From Ilex aquifolium (taxonomy: Eukaryota > Streptophyta > Magnoliopsida > Aquifoliales > Aquifoliaceae), in contig OX637397.1 in NCBI GenBank assembly GCA_951799425.1, positions 40,838,409 through 40,902,408 of the forward strand: DNA of 64,000 bases. Reading direction: 5' to 3'. The notes under the pieces are model-generated. The model was not told the origin of the DNA. It worked only from the letters and a program-made list of their open reading frames with translations, and searched no databases. The translations under genes and the position numbers were made by a program. Shown here one piece after another: positions 21,121 through 32,893 of the stretch. How positions within the stretch are numbered: position 1 is the first letter of the stretch; each line of letters opens with the position of its first letter.

Positions 21121-22496
21121 TTTGGGTCTTTTAAAAAAACTCTTCCTAGACAAAACGACGTCCATGTGTTTTGCACCGTAAAACTAAAACCCTATTTCCT
21201 CCGATTCTCCAGCCCTTCTCATCGTCAACCCCCTTCTCCCTCTCTCTCTCTCAATCCAAACCAAAGACAACTACCACCACCAGCACCATCAACACCTCAC
21301 CACCACCTCACACACAGATTGAAGCGAGCGCTAGTTCTGCTAGTTCATTGCCATTAACGAATGAGTCAAATTTTGGATTCCACTGAGAGCTTGAATCGGC
21401 ATTGTGGAGAATCAAGAACCGTAGCTTGAATCGGCATTGTGGAGAAGCAGGAACCCTAGCTTTAATTGGCGAGCTTTGAATTCTAGAGTGAGAGCTTGAA
21501 TCAGGTTTCAATCTCTTTCTTCTCTCTGTCCCAAGCTCTCTCTGCTCAATCGAACACACATACAGACATTCACACATAGAGGCACACACTCAATGGCACA
21601 CACACAAACACTCACACTTACACTCCCACATAGAGGAGAATCAAAATCTTAATTAGGGCCTTTCTTTATTTGGGCCCTATCTCTACATCTTCTCTCTCCC
21701 TTTCTCACTCACCCTTTTTCTCCCCCACTCTATCTTCCTTCCAATGGCACCCATCATCACAGACGACGGCCACCACCTACATCTCTCCCTCTCCCTCTCT
21801 AGCACACATCCTACTCCACAGAACCATCACCTACCCATTTCCAGGGCCTGTCCACCGCCACCCACGAAGCTCCACTGATTTCATCTCTCTCACCCCCTAA
21901 ATGTCGCCAATGTCGCCAATGACACCACCCATAAATATGCTGATTAGATAACTTTCTCTCTTAACAACTCTTCTCCTTCCCACTCTCCCCATAACCCCAC
22001 CCCACCACAGAACCCCCTACTCAGCCCAACTCCACGACCACCACGTGTTCGACATAATTTCTTAAAGAGCTGTGGAGCCTTTGATCCGAAAAATTGATTC
22101 GATTTCAATTAGTTTCGACTTTGGTGCAATTAGATTCTTTTGGTGTAATTAGATTCTTTTGGTGTTGGCACTATGACGGCTTAGGTGTGTTGATTTCTAT
22201 GGCATTGTCTCCCTTTTTTGGCTGTGTGGGATATGTTATTCATTCCATTTCTTTGTTTGTAGTCTCTAATTTGTCTCATAACTCTATTATTAGAAACATT
22301 CTTCAACCTAATTATGCTACCGGATAAAACTTTACAGCAAAGAAGTAAGAGATTTGTTTTAATTTTATGGCGAATTTCTCATGATTTTTTCTAGAACCTC
22401 AAAACTTTTTGAATTAGTTGAACATCACTGTTAAGTTTTGCATAATGATTAGGAGTTTGATAATTTCATATATCACCTGGCATATGTGAACCTGTA
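21121..22496 (+). other. Captured 5'-UTR/promoter-like sequence, gene not recognised
   Basis: Begins with AAAACGACGTC motifs and moves to CT/CCA-rich sequence with CTAAAACCCTA and many TCTCTC runs, the composition of a plant 5' leader. Short ORFs (21171-21386, 21670-21900, 22094-22327) are low-complexity and I give them no function. It may be the upstream part of one of the captured genes. Confidence 0.35.
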
Positions 22497-22672
22497 AGCA
22501 TCTTTCTTTTTCTTTCTTCATCTATGCCTCCTCTTTACACCTGAATAAAATTGTGTGTTTTGGTGATTCATTGCTATGTACATCCTCTTTACATCTTTCT
22601 CTGTCTTTCTTCATCTATGCCTCCACTTCCCTGACTTTATTCTGCAGGGTTCATTGCTATGTACGCAACGTT
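22497..22672 (+). repeat. Imperfect tandem duplication around a captured splice site
   Basis: TCTTTCTTCATCTATGCCTCC and TTCATTGCTATGTAC each occur twice (about 22510-22580 and 22600-22665). The second copy runs into the intact captured exon at 22648. Confidence 0.7.
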
Positions 22673-23216
22673 GGCAAGCCGAGATGTGGTAAGATCACCG
22701 ATTCGTTGTAAATATTATGGATCAAATCATGGTAAAGTTAAAATGTTTAATATTTGTGTGCAAAGTAAAAGATGAAACAACAGGCAACAGAACTCTATGT
22801 AGAAACTTATTCCTTGTTTTTGTATCTACATATAATGCACATCTCGATCATTTTTTATGGATTCCATGATAGTTAACATACAAAAAGATAAATGATAATG
22901 TGTTCATATGAAATATGCTAGCAGGTTGTGATTGTATTGTTGGTCTAGCATAATAAGACTCACATCTGTTAATAGCTTTTGGATTGCAACATGATTGTTG
23001 CTTGATTCCAGAGTCTCCATTCTATCTGGAAGCCAAGGTTGAATTTTTGAATTCATTGAACAACGGCTTAAAGAAAATGGGCATACAGTGATTGTATTGG
23101 TAGAAGGAGTAGGACAGGAATATGTTACTTAGAGCATACACGTTGTAGGTGAGAAAAATGCATTAGGAAACTGACTACTTCTTGATGTTGGTCTATGGTT
23201 AACTCAACAGATTAAG
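22648..23216 (+). pseudogene. Captured exons of plant ATP-dependent 6-phosphofructokinase
   Basis: The exon at 22648-22688, between TCTGCAG and GTAAGA, encodes GFIAMYATLASRDV, which matches the plant PFK segment after GRYS. The exon at 22993-23216 continues with CCLIPESPFYLE, then in a shifted frame FIEQRLKENGHTVIV, VEGVGQEY and LLLDVGLWLTQ, ending before GTATGG. About 15-20 nt are lost after FYLE and there are at least two stops near 23131 and 23172, so it is dead. The intron acceptor before the second exon reads AT instead of AG. PFK phosphorylates fructose 6-phosphate in glycolysis; only a fragment of the catalytic domain is here. Introns are retained, so capture was at the DNA level. Confidence 0.85.
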
Positions 23217-24064
23217 GTATGGTGCAAGATATGATAATTTTCCATGGTTGTTAAATTATCTTGTTTTGTTATGAGATTCTTTTAAGTGAAATTGCCAAGC
23301 TGTCATTCACAAGTATACACACAAAACTTTTGGCTCTCGATCACCCAAATTTGAGTCCCATTCTTATTATCATGCTACTATCAATGGACAATATTAAAGA
23401 ATCCTTTCATGAAATAGATGTTCGTTCATGAATTAATTTCAACAGAGTTGATATGAGTCAGTTATGACAGCTCATACTAATCAGAGAATGTTTTCTTTAT
23501 ATCCATCTTCTTTATTAGTCAGTTTAGGCCTTAATGTCCCATAACATGAATTTTTTCTTCTTGTTTTCTGGGCAAAAATAAAAAAAGTTATGTGGTGCCA
23601 ATATACCGTACACACTTCCACTTTCTATGTTGTTCTAGTAGCAGCCCAATTAATTGACACTTCCACATAGGTGTCCTATCGGAGCCCCCTTTTCTTTGTG
23701 ACTTGTCAATGGCATTTGCACAACTTCTAGCTCTTTATATAACCTACTATACTGCACTGGGAACCATGGAAAAAGAAGCATCTGGTAAAATATGAGCTAT
23801 TAAAATCCTTTAATGAAATACTTATAAGAAGAGTTCTTGGAAGTGGTATGGACACTTGAACTAGCATATTATCCTTTGCTTGATCTCATGAATTGAAGAT
23901 GCTACTTGTATATAATTTGGCAAACTGAATAATCAAGTTTGTTCTACCATGTGGAAATTTGACTTTATCTGATGGTGCAGGCATTGGTCCTTTTGGCTTT
24001 ATTGATCATGAATTTACATGTTCATCATCTTGCCACAAGTTGAGGTGATTTCTAAATGCCTTAA
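23217..24064. other. CACTA interior, intron-like, no gene recognised
   Basis: Non-coding sequence between the two captured fragments. A short stretch at 23978-24015 after a TGCAG acceptor reads GIGPFGFIDHEF and could be part of another captured exon, but I cannot assign it. Confidence 0.45.
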
Positions 24065-24176
24065 TTTGTGTTAGCTTGCAACTACCAGGGCATGGACCAA
24101 ATGGGAAATGATGACTGCTCATCTTCCCCCAAGTGAGGAGACCATAAAGAGAGGGGATGATGACGACTTTTCTTTG
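24065..24176 (+). pseudogene. Captured exon of plant proline iminopeptidase
   Basis: An open exon between acceptor GTGTTAG and donor GTTAGT encodes LATTRAWTKWEMMTAHL, PPSEETIKRG and DDDDFSL. From memory of the family this corresponds to the AARAWTKWEMMTAHL region of plant proline iminopeptidase, an alpha/beta-hydrolase that removes N-terminal proline. The frame is intact through the exon. Neighbouring exons with the catalytic Ser, Asp and His were not found. The fragment shares strand with the PFK exons 0.85 kb upstream, so a chimeric transcript is possible. Confidence 0.8.
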
Positions 24177-24277
24177 GTTAGTTACTCTGATATATGATAT
24201 ATGGTTGCATCGTATAGTGCGGTTAGAATTTGAGACTGTTATTTCCATAAAGTTAGCTAGACTGTTATTTCCATAAA

Positions 24278-25207
24278 TACTTGGTCGCGTTAAGTTATGA
24301 AATCCTCATTGCCCAAAGTGTAATAGACTTGATCAGGATTACAAGAACTTAAAAATGATGAAGGGCATCACTTTTGGGTGTCTTTGAATTTAGCAGATCT
24401 ATGATTACCTATTTGAATAAATTGAAGTTTATCAACACCTTTGGTAGTCTAACTTGTTTTTTTAACTTGAATGAGATGCATGTATAGCATTATAGGTCAT
24501 AGTGACTATTTTTTCGTTGACTTCACTTACTAAAACGTTTATTGTTATCATTGTTGCAGTTGCATTGGCTCGACAGTAAATATTTCAAGAGGGGTCCTGA
24601 AGGAAACAATATTCATAAGACTAATGTACTCAATATGAGGACTTCCTTAGACATGAATTAACTTGTCATGTAGTTAAATATTTTGAAAATTTTGTGGATA
24701 TAATTGTTGAATACATTGGAGTCTTTGATGAATGGTATAAGTTGTGTTTTGTGGGAAGTTTTGTTTCTTATGTTGTTATTGTAGTATTGGTATTTATATT
24801 GTGGTTAGTTTGGTATTTGTTGTTAGTTGTGTTGGTTGAAAACATGGCATAAATTATTGATTGAAAAATAGGTGACATGTTTTGTTAGTCTTTTTTATTA
24901 GTTGAACACAGGTGCCATTTTTTTTTTGGAAAACTATTGTTCAAAAGGGTTATTTTTTTTTAAAAGTAACATTTTTCCGACGAAAATTAATGCGTCGCAA
25001 AAGGTTGAAAGTAAATTATATTTCGCGATGATTTGATTTTTTGTCGCGAAACATAAGAATTCGCGACATTTTTTTGGTTGCGTCGCCAATGGATATGGTA
25101 AGTACAAAAAAATAATTTATACGACAATTTTCGTTTTCATCGCAAAAAATACTTATTTGCAACATTATAGTTGCATAGCGACGATTTATTTTCGTCCCGA
25201 AACATTA
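24278..25207 (+). repeat. 930-bp tandem duplication, copy 1 (uninterrupted)
   Basis: Begins TACTTGGTCGCGTTAAG and ends TTTATTTTCGTCCCGAAACAT. Copy 2 follows at once from 25208. Copy 1 includes an internal block of GCGACG-type motifs (24960-25200), so the right subterminal region is present twice in the CACTA element. It also preserves the empty target site GTTAT (24544-24548) of the Gypsy insertion found in copy 2. Confidence 0.9.
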
Positions 25208-25479
25208 TACTTGGTTGCGTTAAGTTATGAAATCCTCATTGCCCAAAGTGTAATAGAGTCGATCAGGATTACAAGAACTTAAAAATGATGAAGGGCATCA
25301 CTTTTGGGTGTCTTTGAATTTAGCAGATCTATGATTACCTATTTGAATAAATTGAAGTTTATCAACACCTTTGGTAGTCTAACTTGTTTTTTTTAACTTG
25401 AATGAGATGCATGTATAACATTATAGGTCATAGTGAATATTTTTTCGTTGACTTCACTTACTAAAGTGTTTATTGTGAT

Positions 25480-26186
25480 TGATGATACCTAAAAAAAACC
25501 CTAAGCACGAGCCCAGGAAATGAACTCAGCTCGGGAGGTTAGGTAAGACACGCAGAGCTCGTCGAGCCAGAATTAAAGCTCCCCCAAGTGAGATAATATG
25601 GGAAACGATGAGGGGATAGCAAGATGATAGCGAACACCTCCGAAGCAATAGCCAAGCTGAATTCAAGGCACAAAACCCTTAACCAACCGAGATCCTCTCC
25701 AAAAATTAAGGAGGATCCCACGGATGGAAGGCAAAGATCTCGGGATAAAGTCCACTGAACCAGCCCTATGGAGATTAGGTAACTCCTCCATTAGGGAGAG
25801 TAGGGTGGAAGGATCCAATGATTATAGAAAGTAAATTCGGGTTAGAGGTAAGCAAGAGGCTATAAAAGCAGGGTAAGCCTCCAATTAGAGGGGAGAGAGG
25901 AACCTTAAAGACTATAGAGCCAGGATGAACCCTAATTTCCTCCAGGCTGCACTGTAATACACCCAACATAATCAATGAGAAAACAGGAGCCAGAGCCTCC
26001 ATTGAAGAGTGGACTAGCCGAGCTTCCAGGCCGGTGAACCACTATAATTTTATTGTGTACATCTCATTTTCCTCAATTCCCTAAGCATTTATCAGCAACT
26101 TGCACGGGCCTTGTAGCTCAGACACGCACACTTGATCTCACGCACATCTATACACTATGCTCGTCTTCGATAGAATAACGCTATCT
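25480..26186 (+). repeat. 5' LTR of Tat-lineage Gypsy
   Basis: Starts TGATGATACC and ends AACGCTATCT, where the last base is mutated from the A of the 3' copy. TATA box CTATAAAAG is at about 25859-25867. Same length as the 3' LTR. Confidence 0.9.
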
Positions 26187-26206
26187 GTTTGGCGCCGTCT
26201 GTGGGA
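26187..26206 (+). other. Primer binding site
   Basis: GTTTGGCGCCGTCTGTGGG lies immediately after the 5' LTR. Its TGGCGCC start is the same as in the gag-only element at 14556. Confidence 0.8.
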
Positions 26207-26248
26207 ACGACTGTTCCTGTTACAAATAAGCTGATCTCTCAGTGACTG

Positions 26249-27715
26249 ATGGTATCAACTCGAAACATGAGCAGAAGCCAAACAAACCCACCACGGATGC
26301 AGGATCATTAGGAAGCCACCAACGGCAGACAATCCGAGAACGTCCAAGAGACTAATCCCCCCATGGGGGATTCCCCCACTAACAACGAGATGGAGGCCCT
26401 TCGCCTCGTCAACCAACGTTTGCTAAAGGAAAACGCAGAGCTCTCGAAGCTCGTACAACGCCCACAGGAGGCACGGCCGGCCCAAGAAGGCCAGAATAAT
26501 CCCCCTCACAGGGAACAACGACACCTGGACCCCCTCAGAGAGGTCAATGAAGGAGGAGAAAACAGCCAGACCAGGGGGCATGTTCCCTACCTACCCCCTA
26601 GGAATGGCCACAGCGAAGAGGTGCAACGTCAGAACGATGAAGGCGAGAGGGACGATTTTTTCCCTTACCAGTAGGAAAGGAGAGAACAGTATTGGGAGCA
26701 GCGCTTCAAGGATATCCAGCAAGAACTCAGTCACATGAAGGAGGCTGTAAAGAACAAGGCTCCGGTTACAATGGATGCCCTGGTACAACAGACTGAGTCC
26801 CCATTCACCACTGGAGTGCTGCATTTTCCTCTCCCATCGAAGTTCAGAATGCCACAGAAAGAGGCCTTTGACAGAACGAAAGATCCCGTAGATCATCTCA
26901 ACACTTACAAGAACCAGATGAAGCTGCATGGGTACTAGGATCCTGTACGTTGCAGAGCCTTTGCCATCACGTTAAAGGGCTCCGCCCTGGCCTGGTTTAA
27001 CAGGCTCCCACCAGCCTCAATCTCATCCTTTAAAGAGCTCTCGATAGCTTTTGTATTTCACTTTATAGGAGCTCGAATATACAGAAATCTGAGCTACCAC
27101 CTGTTGAATGTGAAGCAGGGACCCCAAGAGAACTTGAGATCTTATGTTCAAAGGTTCAACTCGGAATCACTAAAGGTAGATGTCCCGGATGAAAAGTTTG
27201 CCATCACTGTATTTATAGCCGGTTTGGGAGTGCAATCTAAAGACTTGATGTTTTCTATCTCGAAAAACCCGCAAGCAAGCATGGCAGAGGTGCTCGCTAA
27301 AGTAGAGAAATACATTAATGGCGAGGAAGCTCTTCTCTCTAAGGTGGGGAGCTCGTCCACGCAAAAGGATAAAGGGAAGGAGGAGAAAAAGAGGGACCGA
27401 AGTCCCAGAAGAGAAAGATGACGTGATAGGTCTCCAAGAAGAGACAGAGATCGCTCCCCAAAGAGAAGAGGAAATGTTAGGGATCGCTTAGGTCCTCCAC
27501 AGCCAGAGCTGCAGCCAAGGTATCCACCTCGGCAGCTCACTCCTCTAACTGCCTCGGTGTCCCAAATTCTGTATGAGGTACAGAATGATAAGTTTTTGAG
27601 GTGGCCACCTCGGATGAAAGCAGACCCAGCAAAGAGGGATCCCACCAAGTACTGCGAGTTCCATAGAGATCACGGTCATCACACTGACAATTGCATCTAG
27701 TTGAAGAAGGAGATT
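26249..27715 (+). pseudogene. Gag region of the Tat-lineage Gypsy
   Basis: A single frame from ATG 26249 is interrupted by stops at 26309, 26672, 26936, 27419 and 27698 and by an extra T near 27713 that shifts it relative to pol. The order is a charged coiled N-terminal part and a Retrotrans_gag core containing FPLPSKFRMP and DPVDHLNTYKN. The capsid helices continue (VFIAGLGVQSKDLMFS), followed by an Arg/Ser/Lys-rich basic stretch (27390-27470). A knuckle-like YCEFHRDHGHHTDNC comes last, which is characteristic of this lineage. Gag would form the particle and bind RNA. No intact product is possible. Confidence 0.85.
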
Positions 27716-30700
27716 TGAATACTTGATTCAACGTGGACATTTGCGCCATTACATAGCTCATGAGGATCGAAACCAAGCTTTTCCACCTCCACCACCTCGA
27801 AAGCAAGCCCCTGCTCAACATCAACAACCCTTAGGGGAAATCAGGGTGATATCCCGGGGATTTGCAGGAGGTGGGGAGTCTAGTTCTGCTAGAAAGGCCC
27901 ACCTGCGAAGAGTCAGAACTGGAGAAGCACTGGAGGTGCATACTGTGTCCAAGGCACCCCGGTTGAGCACCGCTATAACCTTCTCAGACTCTGATATGGA
28001 AGGTTGCCAACATCCCTATGATGACCCACTGGTGGTAAGGGCTGTCGTGGTAAACATAACAGTTCATCGAGTCCTGATTGACAACGGGAGCTCGGCAGAC
28101 ATCATTTTTGCCTCTGCCTTTGACAAAATGAACATAGGAAGGAAGAAACTGGAACCAGTGAGTGCCCACCTGTTGGGATTCTCCGGGGAGAGATTATTAC
28201 CACTAGGATCCATTCATCTCGTACTCACCATGGGAGACCCTCCGTGTCAAGCCACTACAACTGTGAAGTTCCTGGTGGTGGATGCTCCTTCCGCATACAA
28301 CATGCTACTGAGAAGACCTTCTCTTAATGCGATGAAGACCATCCCCTCTGCCTATCACCTGGTTGTAAAGTTTCCTACAGAAAATGGAGTAGGAGTAGTT
28401 CGAGGGGACCAGCGTATAGCCAGAGAATGCTACACGGCTTCGATTAAGCAAAAAGAAGTTGAAAGCATCCATGTGGATGAGCTCGACATGAGGGACGAGT
28501 TGGACACGAGACCAATGCCATCAGAAGAGCTGGAACCTATTCAGCTTGACGAGGAGCCAGAACACCTTGTTTACATCGGATCCAAATTGAGCAGAGAAAT
28601 TAAGGATCTTCTCATTCATTTCCTGAAGGAAAACATTGGGGTATTTGCTTGGAAGCAAGAAGACATGGAAGGTATTGACCCCTCAATTATTACCCACAAG
28701 CTAAGCGTAAACCCCACTTACAAGCCCATTAAGCAAAAGAGAAGAAGTTTCGCCTCAGATAGACAAAGGGCAATCAATGAAGAGGTCAGCAAACTCCTCC
28801 GCGCTAAAGCAATCAGGGAAGTAGACTATCCTGTCTGGTTAGCCAATGTGGTTCTTGTCAAGAAGACTAATGGCAAATGGTGGCTCTGTATTGACTTCAC
28901 TGATATCAATCGAGCGTGCCCCAAGGACAGTTTTCCCCTACCTCGGATTGACCTCATAGTGGATGTCATGGCTGGCCACGAGCTCCTCAGATTCATGGAT
29001 GCCTTTTCAGGCTATAATCAGATCAAGATGGACCCCAGCGACCAGGAGAAGACCTCTTTTATCACTGAGCAAGGGACATATTGCTACCAAGTCATGCCTT
29101 TTGGGTTGAAAAACGTTGGAGCCACTTACCAGCGATTGGTGAATAGAATGTTCCAAAAGCAGATAGGAGCGTCAATGGAAGTCTACATCGATGACATGTT
29201 AGTAAAGTCACTAAAAGCAGAGCTCCACATTGAGCACCTAGCTGAGTCATTCCGAATCCTAAAAAAGTACAAGATGAAGCTTAATCCTGCAAAGTGCGCC
29301 TTCGGAGTTTCTGCAGGGAAGTTTCTGGGCTTCATAGTTAATAGCAGAGGAATAGAGGCTAATCCAGAAAAGGTAAAAGTTGTGCTCAGCATGCAGTCAC
29401 CCTCAAATACAAGAGAAATCCAACGCTTGACTGGAAGAATAGCTGCTCTGAGTCGTTTTGTGTCCAGATCGAGCGATAAATGTCAGCCCTTCTTTCAAAC
29501 TTTAAAGAGGGCATTCCAGTGGGATACACGGTGCGAAGAAGCATTCAAAGTATTAAAGAATTACCTGAGCTCTCCTCCTGTTCTGGTGAGTCCCTTGGAA
29601 GGGGAGGTCCTTACTCTCTACCTAGCTGTTTCAGATTTCTCAACTAGTGCAGCACTGGTTAGGGAGCGAGACAGAGCTCAGCAACCAGTCTACTACTGCA
29701 ACAGAGCTCTGAGGGGGGCAGATGAGAGATATCCAAATATGGAGAAACTTGTTTTAGCCTTGATAACTACAGCTAGGAGACTTAGGCCATACTTCCAAGC
29801 TCACACCATCGAGGTTCCAACATACCAGCCGATGAAGCAAGTACTGCATAAGCCAGAGTCTTCAGGGAGGTTGGTTAAATAGGCTATAGAGCTTAGTGAG
29901 TTCGATATTAGATATAAGCCGAGGACTGCAATCAAAGGACATATTTTGGCAGATTTCATCGCAGAGTTCACTACAACAACACCCATGGAGGTCACACAAC
30001 TGGTACCTGACCTCCCCGTTTGGAAGCTTTCAGTAGATGGGGCTGCTAATGCTCAAGGAAGCGATGCAGGATTAATTCTGACCTCTCCGGACAGGATAGA
30101 TGCCGAATATGCCCTCAGGTTTGGGTTGAAGGCCTCGAATAACGAGGCTGAGTATGAAGCTGTCATCGCTGGGCTCAATCTTGCTCACTCCATGGAGGCA
30201 GAACAGCTGGAGATCTGTAGTGACTCCCAACTAGTGGTGAAACAGATAGAGGAGTCTTACGAAGCGAGGGGCGAAAAAATGGTCCTTTACCTCAGAAAGG
30301 TACAAGAACTAATCAAGAAGTTTGTGCAGGTTAAGGTCAGACACGTTCCCAGGACAGAAAATTCATGAGCAGATGTGTTGGCAAGGTTAGCAACTGCCTC
30401 GCAAGAGGACTTGAATAGGCTAATACCAGTGGAGCACCTTCCAGAGCCTTCAGTGAGCATTGAGAAAGAAGAAGTGCTCCCAATCGTAGCTCAGCTGAGC
30501 TGGATGGACTCCATCATAGAATACCTACAGAACGGAACCTTGCCAAACGATACCAAGGAGGCCTCCAAACTGAGAGCCAAATCAGCTAGATTTTCTTTGC
30601 TGCAGGGAAATCTGTACAAACGAGGTTTTTCAACACCTCTCCTTAAATGCGTGGGAGATGAAGATGCCAACAATATACTCAGAGAAGTACATGAGGGAAT

Positions 30701-31736
30701 CTGTGGCAATCACATCGGAGCTCAGGCCTTGGCAAGAAAAACACTGAGGCAAGGGTATTATTGGCCCACTATGCTCAAAGATGCCACTGAATTGGTCAAG
30801 AAATGCAAGACTTGCCAGGAGCATGCCAAAATTTCCCATTGTCCACCCGAGCTATTGACCTCGGTGATAAGCCCATGACCTTTCCAACAATGGGGTTTGG
30901 ATATACTTGGACCCCTCCCCACCGGTGTAGGACAATGCAAGTTTGTCATTATAGGGGTGGATTACTTCACCAAATGGGCGGAGGTCGAACCTTTGGCAAC
31001 AATCACCGAACAAAAGGTACAAAACTTTGTTTGAAAATCTATAGTTTGCAGGTTTGGGGTTCCTAGAGCAGTCGTATCTGACAATGGAAAGCAGTTTGAC
31101 AACCCAAAGTTTAAGAGGTTTTGTGCTGAGCTCGGGATAAAGAACTACTTCTCAGCTCCGGCACATCCTCAATCCAATGGACAAGCAGAGGTCACCATCA
31201 GAACCATAAAGGTAGCTCTGAAGACCAAACTAGAAAACCTAAAAGGTAAGTGGGTGGAGTACATCCCTGAAGTGCTGTGGGCCTACAGGACCACTGCCAG
31301 ATCTGCAACTCAGGAAACCCCGTTTGCTTTGGCTTTTGGAACCGAGGCAGTGGCACCTGTCGAGGTGGGGCTCCAATCACCTAGGGTTGAGTTTGCAGAC
31401 GCTGAGCACAATGATGAATCTCTCCTACTGAACCTCGATCTCCTGGATGAAAAGAGAGACAGAGCTCTACATCGCATCCAAAGTTACCAAAGGAAAACAA
31501 CAAGGTATTATAACAGAAGGGTTAGACACAAAAGCTTTAAAACTGGGGATTTAGTGCTCATGAAACTCCTACCTGCGAGAAAGGACCCCACTCATGGGAA
31601 GCTGGGACCTAATTAGAAAGGACCCTACATCATATCAAAGGTGATCAGACCTGGAAATTACGAGCTGCAAATAGAGGAAGGAAAAATCTTACCTCACTTT
31701 TGGAATGCAGAACATCTTAAAAGGTTTTTTCAGTGA
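27716..31736 (+). pseudogene. Pol polyprotein (PR-RT-RNase H-IN) of the Tat-lineage Gypsy
   Basis: One frame runs from about 27717 to the stop at 31734-31736. It is broken by stops at 29880, 30366, 30876, 31032 and 31614. Aspartic protease: VLIDNGSSADIIF (about 28072). Reverse transcriptase: FMDAFSGYNQ (about 28995), VMPFGLKN and the catalytic YIDDMLVKS (about 29185). RNase H of the added, archaeal-like type: SVDGAAN, NNEAEYEA and CSDSQLV (about 30030-30240). Integrase: an HHCC-like finger (GNHIGAQ...CKTCQEH, about 30700-30830) and a DDE core with LDILGPLP, SDNGKQF and HPQSNGQAE (about 30900-31190). Catalytic residues are preserved and the damage is nonsense changes plus the upstream frameshift. 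Confidence 0.92.
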
Positions 31737-31820
31737 GTCTCCTTTGTTACGAAGAGATTTTCAATAAAGCGGCAAGTTTTTAATTTATTCATGGGTAGCT
31801 ATTCAACATTCCTAGAACGC

Positions 31821-32285
31821 TGAACTATTCAGCTCATAATATGAGCCACGTAGCTCACGCCGAACTATCCAATTCATAATACGAGCCACGTAGCTCACGT
31901 TGAACTATTCAGTTCATAACTTGAGCCACGTAGCTCACGCTGAACTATTCAGTTCATAATACGAGTCACGTAGCTCATGCTGAACTATCCAGTTCATAAT
32001 ACGAGCCACATAGCCCACGCTGAACTATTCAATTCATAACTTGAGCCACGTAGCTCACGCTGAACTCTTCAGTTCATAATACGAGCCACGTAGCTCACGC
32101 TGAACTATTCAGTTCATGATATGAGCAACATAGCCCACGAAGAACTCCAAAAGTTCAGAAAAGAGCCTAGGAGCTCGCAATGGACTATTCAATTCATTAA
32201 AGGATCCTAAGAACTCGCGAAGAGCTCTTCGGTTCATGGGAGAGCCCCAGAGCTCACGATGAGCTCCTCGGTTCACAAGGAGAGT
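31821..32285 (+). repeat. 40-bp tandem array between pol and antisense ORF
   Basis: Eight units start exactly every 40 bp (31821, 31861, 31901, 31941, 31981, 32021, 32061, 32101) with no indel, followed by about four decayed units to about 32285. Each unit contains the dyad TGAACT-ATTC-AGTTCA and a second GAGC...GCTC dyad. Units 3-5 resemble units 6-8 in their variant bases, which suggests a 120-bp higher-order period. Tandem arrays in this position are known for Tat/Ogre-type elements. Confidence 0.93.
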
Positions 32286-32893
32286 TCCACAGGCCGCCAA
32301 ATTACCAAGGGGAAATTACCACTCAGAGAAAATAAACCTCTAAGAGATCTCTTTAAAGAAACTTCTCAGATTTCTTAGAGCTAAGAACAGTTCGTATAGT
32401 TACACGGACCTCCTGGCACCCTTGCCTTCGAGGTTCTCATTCACTCAGCAGCACAGTTTAAATGAATATGTGTGGGAAAGACCCCAGCATCAAAACTACC
32501 TACTCTCTTTGCCAAATCCAGCAAACCTCTTATCATTAAGATAAGTAATGAAGCAACAGCCACCCCTATGGGGGAACCAAGCAGAAGGGAAAAGCTCTGA
32601 AGACGACAATTCTGAGCTCTACAGCTCTTGGGGAGCTCTTCCTTACGTAACAACGGCTCAGTTAGCCTCTTAAACTCAATTATTCTTCTTTAAGAAGAAC
32701 TGAAGTACCTCTTAAAGAAGGGGAGCAAGGGGAATACAAGGAGACCATGCAAAGGCAAAGAAAAGTAAAAACAGAATCCTGTCTCAGGTTAGAAATCAGT
32801 ACACCACTTTTCAAAACAAAAGTCATATTTCAGAATATGAAGTCAGAAGTACATGAAGTACGAATCCAGAGTTACAAAAAGAAGAAAAAAATG
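32286..32893. other. Spacer 3' of the antisense ORF
   Basis: No coding sequence is supported. It contains purine-rich stretches and would be the 3' untranslated side of the antisense unit. Confidence 0.5.

Noticed and set aside
24620..24853. Membrane-protein-like frame (also 36983-37168)
   Set aside because: Copy 1 and copy 2 of the 930-bp duplication differ by a small indel that destroys the frame. The hydrophobic translation comes from T/G-rich DNA.
31821..32285. CRISPR-like array (regular 40-bp repeats)
   Set aside because: Units are head-to-tail without unique spacers and lie inside a plant LTR retrotransposon.
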